Assembly: GCA_039805565.1 (NCBI GenBank)
Contig: JBDLTZ010000173.1
Location: 1 to 14,089, forward strand
Length of the DNA stretch: 14,089 nucleotides
Reading direction: 5' to 3'
Origin: CALJIC01 sp039805565
GTDB lineage: Bacteria; Chloroflexota; Chloroflexia; Chloroflexales; Roseiflexaceae
The notes under the pieces were generated by a model, which saw nothing but the letters and a program-made list of their open reading frames with translations, searched no databases and was not told the origin of the DNA. Shown here piece by piece: positions 5,818 through 12,859 of this stretch. The position numbers were made by a program, and so were the translations under genes. The first letter of the stretch is position 1; each line of letters starts with the position of its first letter.

Positions 5818-7732
5818 ACTCGCACCAGCGCAACACCTCGTGGAAGCGGTGGCCCTCGAGCGATCCGAATAGCGGGTGCCTCCCGAGCTTCGCGCGTGTG
5901 ATCGCCGGGCTCGTGAGGCCGCACAGGAACCGCGCCCGCTGGCGCGGGTGGCTGAGCGCGTCGAGGTGTGCTCGGGCGAGCTCGGTGAGTGCTGTGCGGT
6001 CGACGTGCGCCGCGACAGGGCCGGGGGCCGGCGTGGGCGGCAGTCTCACAGGGGTGCGCGACACGCAGTAGCTGCAGTGCCCGCACGCGGCCGGCGGGTC
6101 GTCGCCGAAGTAGCGCAGCAGGGCTCCCACCTGGCAGCCGGCGTGGCGGACGAGGTCGAGCACCTGCTGCACCCGGTCGATCTCCTGCTGCTCACGCCGT
6201 ATGAACCGTGCGACGAGCTCCTCTGTAAGCACATCGGGGCGCGGCTTGGCTTCCAGCACACTGTAGCGCTGGCGCGCGTCCGATGCCTGGAGCTCGACAA
6301 GCCCCTGCTCGCTGAGGTACTCCAGAGCACGCACCAGCCGCTGCCGATCCTGGCCGAGCGCCTCCGCGATCGCGTCGAGGTCGAACGAGAGCCACTGGCG
6401 GCCGGGCTTCGCGCGTCCGAAGAGATCACCGATGAACTGCGCGCGCTCGCCCGAGAAGCGCCCGACGATCTCGTGCGGCGGGACGAGCGGCTTGGCCTTA
6501 TAGCCCGCGTAGAACGGCGTCCCCTGGCGGATAACCCCGAGCAGCTCGAGGTACGTGAGCGCCGTGCGCAGCACCAGCGGCCGGATGTCGTAGCGGTTCG
6601 AGAGGTCCATCAGCGCGACATCGAAGCTCGGACCGTGGCTCAGCAGATCGTCCAGCAGGCGGCGCAGCGCTTCCTCGGTTGGCGTGTCGCCGTAGGCGAA
6701 ATTCTCCAGCACGGCCTGGTCATCCAGGTTGCCGAGTATCTCGACGGTTGACGGTTTGCCGTCTCGCCCCGCGCGGCCGATCTCCTGGCTGTAGCTTTCG
6801 AGGCTCTTCGGCAAGTTGTAGTGGTAGACGTAGCGCACGTCAGCTTTATCGATGCCCATACCGAACGCGATCGTCGCGACGACCGTAGCCCGGTCGGAGG
6901 ACTTCCACCAGTCCTGAACGGCGGCGCGCTCCTCGTCCTCCATGCCGGCGTGGTAGGGCCGTGCTGGCAGCCCAGCGGACTCGAGCAGCGTAGCGACCCG
7001 CTCGGCCGTCTTCTGTAGTGTGACGTAGACGATTCCCGGGCCAGGCGGCCGGCTGTGGAGACGCTCGACAAGCACGGCGTCGCGATCCTGAGGGGAGGCG
7101 GGTGCAGTGCTCAGGAATAGGTTGGGCCGGTAGAAGCCGGTGACCACGGCGGCGTGCTCGGGGATGCCAAAGGTCGCGCAGATGTCGGCGACAACTGCGG
7201 GCGTGGCGGTGGCGGTGAGGGCCAGGACACGCTTGACGCCGAGCGCACGGGCCGTCTCGGCGAGCTTCAGGTAGTCGGGGCGGAAGTTGTGCCCCCACTC
7301 GGAGATGCAGTGTGCCTCATCGACTGCAAACAGCGCAATACGCGTGCGCCCGAGCAGGTCGAGGAAGCGCTCGTTGTTGAAGCGCTCAGGGGCAACGTAG
7401 AGCAGCTGGAGCTCGCCAGAGCGGACGCTGCGGCTGACATCGGCAGCCTCCTCCCGGCCGAGCGAGCTATCGAGGCGCGCGGCGGGGATACCGAGGCGGC
7501 GGAGCGCGTCGATCTGGTCCTTCATGAGTGCGATCAGCGGCGAGACAACCACTGTGACGCCCTCGAACAACAGCGCGGGCAGCTGGTAGCAGAGGGATTT
7601 GCCACCTCCAGTGGGGAACACCGCGAGTGCGGCTCCGTCGCTTACGAGTGCGTCGATCACCTCACGCTGACCCGGGCGAAAGCTCTCGAGGCCGAAGCGC
7701 TCGCGGAGGATGATCTCTGGCTGCTGGGGCAT
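5804..7732 (-). CDS. recQ: RecQ-family ATP-dependent DNA helicase
   Basis: The 642-residue superfamily 2 helicase unwinds DNA 3' to 5' during repair and recombination. Motif 0 is FRPGQREVID (18-27) and Walker A is PTGGGKS (40-46). The DEAH box is DEAH (138-141), and the RecQ aromatic-rich loop CISEWGHNFRPDY follows at 142-154. Motif III is TATATP (173-178), and motifs V and VI are FGMGIDKADVRYV (290-302) and SYSQEIGRAGRDG (313-325). The layout after the helicase core is unlike E. coli RecQ. A roughly 180-residue stretch with winged-helix-like segments (about 352-492) precedes the four-cysteine zinc site C533, C550, C553, C556, and there is no recognisable HRDC domain. The tail has a conserved-looking RHPLFGSLE (618-626). 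ATG 7732 is chosen for the GAGG five bases upstream and homology from residue 1. Family identity is sure, orthology to E. coli RecQ less so. Confidence 0.93.
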   Translation of the reverse strand: MPQQPEIILRERFGLESFRPGQREVIDALVSDGAALAVFPTGGGKSLCYQLPALLFEGVTVVVSPLIALMKDQIDALRRLGIPAARLDSSLGREEAADVSRSVRSGELQLLYVAPERFNNERFLDLLGRTRIALFAVDEAHCISEWGHNFRPDYLKLAETARALGVKRVLALTATATPAVVADICATFGIPEHAAVVTGFYRPNLFLSTAPASPQDRDAVLVERLHSRPPGPGIVYVTLQKTAERVATLLESAGLPARPYHAGMEDEERAAVQDWWKSSDRATVVATIAFGMGIDKADVRYVYHYNLPKSLESYSQEIGRAGRDGKPSTVEILGNLDDQAVLENFAYGDTPTEEALRRLLDDLLSHGPSFDVALMDLSNRYDIRPLVLRTALTYLELLGVIRQGTPFYAGYKAKPLVPPHEIVGRFSGERAQFIGDLFGRAKPGRQWLSFDLDAIAEALGQDRQRLVRALEYLSEQGLVELQASDARQRYSVLEAKPRPDVLTEELVARFIRREQQEIDRVQQVLDLVRHAGCQVGALLRYFGDDPPAACGHCSYCVSRTPVRLPPTPAPGPVAAHVDRTALTELARAHLDALSHPRQRARFLCGLTSPAITRAKLGRHPLFGSLEGHRFHEVLRWCESTPR

Positions 7733-7775
7733 GGTGTCCTCGTATTTAGAACATATGTACTCTTCTTCCACTCTG

Positions 7776-7784
7776 ATGATACCA
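7776..7784 (-). promoter_or_regulatory. Possible recQ promoter, extended -10 box
   Basis: The minus strand reads TGGTATCAT: TGn plus TATCAT (7776-7781). It would give a start near 7769 and a leader of about 37 nt to ATG 7732. No strong -35 is apparent. Confidence 0.4.
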
Positions 7785-7844
7785 CACTTTTTCAGGCGCG
7801 CGCGCATATGCACCTGTGATGTTCTGGGATGAGGCCCCCGGACG

Positions 7845-7853
7845 TGGTAGAAT
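7845..7853 (+). promoter_or_regulatory. Possible promoter of the CNB/ferredoxin fusion gene
   Basis: TGGTAGAAT (TGn plus TAGAAT at 7848-7853) lies 34 bp before ATG 7888, so transcription would start near 7860. Together with the recQ box it makes the 155-bp divergent region 7733-7887 a two-way promoter region. I see nothing else in that region. Confidence 0.4.
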
Positions 7854-7887
7854 ACATACTCGTGCCAGATTGTGAAGTGGAACACCA

Positions 7888-9336
7888 ATGGGCACGCACT
7901 CCGACATCCGCCGGCGAGAGGCCCTCGCACGAGAGCGCGCCGATGCGCTGCTCCGACAATCTGATGAAGTACGCCGCCGCCAGGCTGCGGCGCTCGCGCA
8001 GCTCGACTGCGTCCAGGGCGTGCGCTTCGACCACCTGATGCGCCTGGCCGAGCTCAGCACCCTGCGCGCGTTTGGCCCCGGCGCGATCATTCAGAGCGAG
8101 CAAGCCCCCAGCACTCATCTCTTCCTCATCCTGCGTGGCTCCGTAAGCCTAGCGCTCCACGACCGAGCGGGTCACTGCTCGCTGATCGGTGTCCTCAATC
8201 GCGGCGACTGCTTTGGCGAGGGGCCACTCTTCGGCGATCAATTCCGCGGCGCCACCGTGCAGGCGGAGTCGATCTGCTACCTCCTCCAGACACCGCTCGC
8301 AGAGGTACGCAGCCTCCTTGAAGACGCCACGGAGCTCACAGATGTACTCCGCTCGCTCTACCGGCGGCGTCTGGTCGAGAGCACTGTTGCCCGCATACCC
8401 CTGTTCAGCCAGCTCAGCCCGGTGGAGCGCCTCGGTATTACGCAGCTCCTTGAGCCCGCGCGGTACGCCCGCGGAAGCACCATCATCCGCGAGGGTGAGC
8501 CGGGCGATGCGCTGTACATGGTCGAGTCGGGACAGGTGCTCGTCGAGCAAGACGGTCAGGCCATCGCACACCTCGACGAGGGCGATTTCTTCGGCGAGAT
8601 GTCGCTGCTGACCGAACAGCCGCACAATGCCGATATCCGGGCGCTGACCCCAGTTGAGATCCTGGTTCTGCCGGCGGCGCAGCTGCGGATGCTGATGTAC
8701 CGTCAGCCAGCCCTGGCCGCAGCGCTCGATGAGGTCGTCGAGCAGCGCCGCGCCGCACGCAGCGCCTTTTACAGCAACACATCACGCGCCAGCGAGTATG
8801 CCGAAGTCGTTGCACGGGGCCTCCTCCGCGGGAGACAGGTGCTGGCGCGCAACTCGGGCTTGTGCAAGCCGGGCTGCACCATCTGCGAGGATGCGTGCTC
8901 CTCACGTCACGGTCGGGCGCGCCTTCGTGTTGGCACGAGCAGTTTCAACGGCATCGACATCATGGAATCGTGTCGCCAGTGCCGTGTCGGGGCGGAGTGC
9001 GTCGAGGTGTGTCCAGAGCAGGCGATCCAGTGGGACAGCCGCTGTGCGCTCGTCATTGGGGATGCTTGCACGGGCTGCGGTGAGTGCGTATCCGCCTGCC
9101 CGCACGACGCGGTTCAGCTGACAGCCCGCGACCGAGAACCCTCGTCGCCGCTCTGGTTGCTGTGGCATCAGCTGAAACGATCGGGCCGGCAGATGATTGC
9201 GGTTGAGCCTATCCAGATCGCGCAGCGCGCAGACAAGTGCGATCTCTGCCACGGCTACGAGGACCTGGCGTGCGTCACCGCCTGCCCCACCGGTGCGCTC
9301 CGCCTCGTCCCCATCGAAGAGCTGTTCCCGCTCTAG
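7888..9336 (+). CDS. Double cyclic-nucleotide-binding domain protein fused to multiple [4Fe-4S] ferredoxin motifs
   Basis: The 482-residue soluble protein has no signal peptide or membrane segment. A basic helical N-terminus (1-40) precedes two CRP-type cyclic-nucleotide-binding domains. The first (about 42-160) has a phosphate-cassette-like FGEGPLFGDQFRGATVQA (109-126) that retains Arg120. The second (about 172-285) has FGEMSLLTEQPHNADIRA (235-252), with His246 where the ligand arginine usually sits. A helical linker follows, then four cysteine groups: C326/330/333/337, C362/365/371/375-Pro, C394/397/400/404-Pro (classic CxxCxxCxxxCP) and C451/454/462/466-Pro. No helix-turn-helix is seen, so it is not a Crp/Fnr-type transcription factor. 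The ferredoxin half resembles the HycB/DmsB electron-transfer subunits of redox enzymes. A ligand-controlled electron carrier or partner of a separate oxidoreductase is inference; no catalytic subunit lies nearby. Confidence 0.85.
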   Translation: MGTHSDIRRREALARERADALLRQSDEVRRRQAAALAQLDCVQGVRFDHLMRLAELSTLRAFGPGAIIQSEQAPSTHLFLILRGSVSLALHDRAGHCSLIGVLNRGDCFGEGPLFGDQFRGATVQAESICYLLQTPLAEVRSLLEDATELTDVLRSLYRRRLVESTVARIPLFSQLSPVERLGITQLLEPARYARGSTIIREGEPGDALYMVESGQVLVEQDGQAIAHLDEGDFFGEMSLLTEQPHNADIRALTPVEILVLPAAQLRMLMYRQPALAAALDEVVEQRRAARSAFYSNTSRASEYAEVVARGLLRGRQVLARNSGLCKPGCTICEDACSSRHGRARLRVGTSSFNGIDIMESCRQCRVGAECVEVCPEQAIQWDSRCALVIGDACTGCGECVSACPHDAVQLTARDREPSSPLWLLWHQLKRSGRQMIAVEPIQIAQRADKCDLCHGYEDLACVTACPTGALRLVPIEELFPL

Positions 9337-9341
9337 GACAA

Positions 9342-9367
9342 CGAGAGGCCGGTTTCCCCGGCCCTCG
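9342..9367 (+). terminator. GC-rich hairpin between convergent genes
   Basis: CGAG plus GGCCGG (9342-9345 and 9347-9352, with a bulged A) pairs with CCGGCC plus CTCG (9358-9367) around a TTTCC loop. It begins six bases after the stop of the CNB/ferredoxin gene and 41 bases before the end of the convergent subtilase gene. No T-tract follows on either strand, so it may act as a 3' stabilising stem or a weak terminator. Confidence 0.45.
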
Positions 9368-9407
9368 CCTCAATCACGCTTCCGAAAGCACGCGGCGCGC
9401 TGCCTCA

Positions 9408-11936
9408 CTAGCCCTGCACGGACGGCAGAAACATCTGCCGAGGCGATACCGTGACACTCACAGCCTGAACATTGCTATACTCGCCACAACCGCTCGCCGT
9501 GCACGCCCGCACCCGCACGTAGTGCGTCCCAACGTCTTCGATCAACCCTAACGCCGGGGAGGTGACGATCTGCGACAGCACGCCGCCGCTGAAGTTCCCG
9601 CTCGAGCTCACCTCCACCCGGTAGTACGACGCACCAGTCGAGGGGGTCCAGCTCAGCTGAAGGGCTGGGCCCGGCCCTGCGATCGGCCGGAGCAGCGGCG
9701 TGCCGACGCTTAGATCTAGGATACGACCGGCGCGCGCCGCGAGCGCGAAGGGCTGCGGCCCCCGCGGCACCGAGAGGCCCCGTACGCGGATGATGTAGGA
9801 GCCGGCGACGGGAGCTGCAAGCTCAATGCTCTCGGCTGTATTGCAGCGATCAGCGCCGCTGGAGCGGCAGGTCGCCGGGATACTCGCCGAGCGATTGCCG
9901 AGCAGCACCGAGCCATCCGGCGCGATGACCTGCAGGTCCAGATCGTTTACGAGCGCTTTCGCCACGCCCGGCGCCGCGGGGTAATCGGTCCAGGTCAGGG
10001 TCACGCGGAGGGGGGCTCCCGCGCTGACGCTCACGGTGTACTCGGCGAGCTCCGCCGTCCGCAGGCCGGTATGCTGCGCGAGCCACACTTGGTCGTCCGC
10101 TCCCACCCCGACTGTGCTACCAATCGCAGCACGTCCCCAACCCTCCACCGCATTCGGCCACTCGTCCGGAATCTCGGCCACGCCAGCGTACTGACCGGGC
10201 CGCAGGCTCACCCCTCCGTTCAGCAGCAGCGCCTTCACGAGCGCGGCGCTTGGGGCGATATGCAGGCGCTCCTTCGCCAGCCACTGGCGCGCGAGCGCCG
10301 CCATCCCGCTCACCTGCGGCGTCGCCATCGAGGTGCCGGAGAGGTACGCGTAGTCTGCGCCGTAGCCGTGGATGTACTGCACGCCGCTCTGGTGCGTGCG
10401 CGCGGAGATGATGTTCGTCCCGGGGGCCACGAGCTCCGGCTTGATGCGCCCGTCATCCGTAGGGCCGCGGCTGGAGAACGCGGCCATGCCGCTGCTGTTG
10501 TTACTGATCGGATCGCTGCCGAGGGGCGGGTTTGCCAGGCCAAAGATATTCTGCGAGTCGTAGTAGGACCAACAGATCTGCTCAGGTATCCCACCCGAGC
10601 AGCCCCCGGTTCCGGGGCGGCTGTTCTCGCTTGCACCCACCGACAGAACATTCTTAGCTGTCGCAGGGGAGCTGATGCTATCCGAATCAACGACGCCGTA
10701 CGGTGGCGCGGTATCGCGGCCGCTATTTCCCGCTGCGACAACGAACAGGTAGTCCTTGTACCGCCACAGGAAATCGTCGACCACCGCGTCCTCGCTCGTG
10801 TAGCAGCCGTACTCGCAGCTCCCGCTGCCCGTCTTGCGTCCGAAGCTCCCGTTGTGGATACGCGCGCCAGCATCATATGCGGCCTGGAGGTAGGTTGCCG
10901 CCGCTGGCAGGCAATCGAGTGCGTCACCGCCGCTCGACACCGACTGAACCACCAATGTGGCGCCAGGCGCAACGCCGCCGAAACGCCCGCTGGAGAGCCT
11001 GCCCATGCCGGCGATCATTCCGGCGACGTGCGTGCCGTGCCCGTGGAGATCGCTCCAGGTCCCGGGCTCGCTGGACTCGGGCAGCGCGGCGCAGCCGGCG
11101 TACATCTCCCGCCGCGTAAAGCCGCGCAGCACCCGCCCTGTGAAGTCTGCGCTGAGGCTGCCCTGCACATCGAGGCCCGTGTCGGTCACGGCGATCGTCT
11201 GGCCGGCCCCTGTCAGTCCAAGACGGCTCCGCACCTCCGGCACGCCGAGGATCTGGCGCGCCTGGTCGTCGAGGGTGGCCGCAGGCAGGTACGGCTCGAC
11301 CCAGAGGATATCCTCGCGTGCCACGAGCTCGCGCAGGACGGCGGGCGTCAGCCGCACACGCAGGGTCGTGCCGTTGAGGCCGGCAGCTCGGTCGAGCACC
11401 GCGCCTCCCTGCTTGACCACGAGCTCGGCCGCGGGAGAAGCATCAGCGTCGGGCGCGACGACGACCGAGAGCTCGGCGGGATCTGCTGCTGCTGATGTGA
11501 GCAGCGTATCGAGCTCAGGGCTGATCTTATACGTTATGTCGAACGAACCCACCCAGCGGACGTCAGGTAGCGCCTGTGCTTTCGCAAGACCCTGCGCGCG
11601 CACCGCCCGCACCAGGAAGGCATTGTCGGGGACGTACCAGAGCGGGCGGAACCCGGCAGCTTCGAGGAGCGCCGGCGTCTGCTCATCGGGCGGGGCCTCA
11701 AGCTGCACCAGCATCAGCTCTGCTGTGCCAGGCGACACGAGAGGCGCAGCCTTCGCCAGCGGGTCGAACACACCACGGCGCAGGTGAAGCTGCTGCTGCC
11801 CATCATCGCTCTGCGGAGTCGCACGAGCACCAGCCCAGGACGCGCTCGACAGCACCACAAAGGCCAGGGCGAGGGCGATAGTTTTATACAACAAAGGAGG
11901 AACTCCCTTCCAGGCGACCGTGATCCTGACGGGCAT
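9408..11936 (-). CDS. Secreted subtilisin-family (S8) serine protease, KP-43-like, with beta-barrel, fibronectin-III-like domain and FLP tail
   Basis: The 842-residue protein has a signal peptide ending near WAGARA (33-39) and a propeptide to about 220. The S8 catalytic domain has Asp252 in AVTDTG, His300 in HGTHVAG, oxyanion Asn404 in AAGNSG and Ser536 in GTSMATP. The triad is complete, so it should be active on extracellular protein. A beta-barrel (about 630-735) follows, with LTWTDYP and ALVNDLDLQVIAPDG, which matches the C-terminal domain of Bacillus KP-43-type oxidatively stable proteases. After it come a fibronectin-III-like domain (about 748-830) and a short tail MFLPSVQG. The start is uncertain. 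ATG 11936 has no ribosome site, while TTG 11894 has AAGGGAG eight bases upstream and would give a compact signal peptide. It lies alone, divergent from comF. Confidence 0.9.
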   Translation of the reverse strand: MPVRITVAWKGVPPLLYKTIALALAFVVLSSASWAGARATPQSDDGQQQLHLRRGVFDPLAKAAPLVSPGTAELMLVQLEAPPDEQTPALLEAAGFRPLWYVPDNAFLVRAVRAQGLAKAQALPDVRWVGSFDITYKISPELDTLLTSAAADPAELSVVVAPDADASPAAELVVKQGGAVLDRAAGLNGTTLRVRLTPAVLRELVAREDILWVEPYLPAATLDDQARQILGVPEVRSRLGLTGAGQTIAVTDTGLDVQGSLSADFTGRVLRGFTRREMYAGCAALPESSEPGTWSDLHGHGTHVAGMIAGMGRLSSGRFGGVAPGATLVVQSVSSGGDALDCLPAAATYLQAAYDAGARIHNGSFGRKTGSGSCEYGCYTSEDAVVDDFLWRYKDYLFVVAAGNSGRDTAPPYGVVDSDSISSPATAKNVLSVGASENSRPGTGGCSGGIPEQICWSYYDSQNIFGLANPPLGSDPISNNSSGMAAFSSRGPTDDGRIKPELVAPGTNIISARTHQSGVQYIHGYGADYAYLSGTSMATPQVSGMAALARQWLAKERLHIAPSAALVKALLLNGGVSLRPGQYAGVAEIPDEWPNAVEGWGRAAIGSTVGVGADDQVWLAQHTGLRTAELAEYTVSVSAGAPLRVTLTWTDYPAAPGVAKALVNDLDLQVIAPDGSVLLGNRSASIPATCRSSGADRCNTAESIELAAPVAGSYIIRVRGLSVPRGPQPFALAARAGRILDLSVGTPLLRPIAGPGPALQLSWTPSTGASYYRVEVSSSGNFSGGVLSQIVTSPALGLIEDVGTHYVRVRACTASGCGEYSNVQAVSVTVSPRQMFLPSVQG
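11903..11909 (-). promoter_or_regulatory. Possible ribosome binding site favouring a TTG start of the subtilase
   Basis: The minus strand reads AAGGGAG ending eight bases before TTG at 11894-11892. ATG 11936 lacks any comparable site. The TTG start would leave a signal peptide beginning LLYKTIALALAFVV, with a short basic n-region, which is more typical than the 19-residue n-region from the ATG. Confidence 0.4.
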
Positions 11937-11981
11937 GTTAGACGACAAAGTGCGGGTGTGGGGATGCCTCAGGTTACGATT

Positions 11982-12009
11982 CTGATACCGACACTCGGCA
12001 GTATTGCAA
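11982..12009 (-). promoter_or_regulatory. Weak candidate promoter of the subtilase
   Basis: The minus strand reads TTGCAA (12004-12009), 16 bp, then TATCAG (11982-11987). The placement upstream of the subtilase is reasonable, but both hexamers deviate from consensus. The rest of the 181-bp divergent region 11937-12117 shows no clear promoter for comF; TACACT near 12051 is the best plus-strand -10 candidate. Confidence 0.22.
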
Positions 12010-12117
12010 CAGGACCAGCCGCCTATTCCTCCTGTGCGGTCAGGCCAGTACACTCGGGGTAAAGCTCACTCAGCGAGAGACTCGACGCGGCAGAGCCAGC
12101 CCGATGAGAGACCGACG

Positions 12118-12765
12118 ATGACCCCCTCGTTCCTCGAAACATTCCTCGCGTTCCTCTTCCCCGATCGCTGCGCCGGCTGCCGCTGCTTCGGCTCGCTACT
12201 GTGCGCTGAGTGCCGTACAACACTGCGGCCATATCCAGGCGGCCTCAGGAGCCAGCCGGACAGCCTGACGGAGGTGAGGATCATCTACCTATTCGAAGGC
12301 CCTCTCAGGACAGCCGTCCACCTGCTGAAGTACCGCAAGGTACGACGGTTGGCACGGCCGCTCGGGGAGCTGCTGCTGAAAGAGCTCGTGCTCCACCCGC
12401 TCGCGTTCGACGCAATCGCCGCGGTGCCGCTGCACGCAGATCGTCAGTCTGAGCGCGGCTTCAACCAAGCGGAGGCGCTCGCAGATGAAGTGGCGCGGGC
12501 CACAGGGGTCCCGACGCTCACCGCCAATCTGCGGCGGGTGCGAGCAACTGAGCAGCAGGCGCGGCTCGACATACGTGCGCGGGCTGCGAACGTCGAGGGG
12601 GCGTTCGCGTGGGTCGGATGCCAGCCCCCACCGCCCCGTGTGCTGTTAATAGACGATGTGCTCACAACAGGGGCGACGATGGGGGCGTGCGCGTCGGCGC
12701 TGCGGATGGCGGGCGCACAAGAGATCTACGCGCTTGCATTGGCGCGGAGCCGCCCTGACTACTGA
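12118..12765 (+). CDS. comF: ComF-family phosphoribosyltransferase-like protein
   Basis: The 215-residue protein has an N-terminal zinc-finger-like cluster C18, C21, C29, C32 (with an extra C23) in PDRCAGCRCFGSLLCAEC. A type I phosphoribosyltransferase domain follows. The PRPP loop is VLLIDDVLTTGATMG (175-189), with the two acidic residues D179/D180. The family signature RATEQQARLDIRARAANVEG (142-161) and GFNQAEALA (114-122) are present. ComFC proteins take part in natural transformation in several bacteria, probably in handling incoming single-stranded DNA, but many non-competent species carry one, so competence here is not shown. Size and layout are normal for the family. ATG 12118 is chosen for homology at residue 1; only a weak GAGAG precedes it, and an upstream in-frame reading from 12004 is poorly supported. 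No comEA/EC genes are visible nearby. Confidence 0.9.
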   Translation: MTPSFLETFLAFLFPDRCAGCRCFGSLLCAECRTTLRPYPGGLRSQPDSLTEVRIIYLFEGPLRTAVHLLKYRKVRRLARPLGELLLKELVLHPLAFDAIAAVPLHADRQSERGFNQAEALADEVARATGVPTLTANLRRVRATEQQARLDIRARAANVEGAFAWVGCQPPPPRVLLIDDVLTTGATMGACASALRMAGAQEIYALALARSRPDY

Positions 12766-12784
12766 CAGGAGGTGAGAGGTACGA

Positions 12785-12826
12785 CAAAAGGCTCACGAAA
12801 GCAGTATAGCCTTCGCGAGCCTCTCT
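12785..12826 (-). terminator. Shared terminator between convergent comF and cpaF
   Basis: AGGCTC-A-CGAA (12789-12799) pairs with TTCG-C-GAGCCT (12812-12822), with one mismatch and a loop of about 12 nt. On the minus strand the stem is followed by TTTTG, which suits the end of cpaF 34 bp away. On the plus strand it lies 23 bp after the comF stop but is followed only by CTCTCG, so termination of comF would be weaker. Confidence 0.72.
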
Positions 12827-12859
12827 CGTATGTCCCGACTGCGCTCCTATGGCCGAGGA

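Noticed and set aside
10071..11495. Plus-strand 474-residue reading frame opposite the subtilase
   Set aside because: The opposite strand encodes the complete S8 triad, and this frame is Arg/His/Ala-rich with no motif.
12767..12776. Perfect Shine-Dalgarno-like AGGAGGTGAG after the comF stop
   Set aside because: No ATG, GTG or TTG lies at a usable distance, and the terminator hairpin follows immediately, so no gene is supported.
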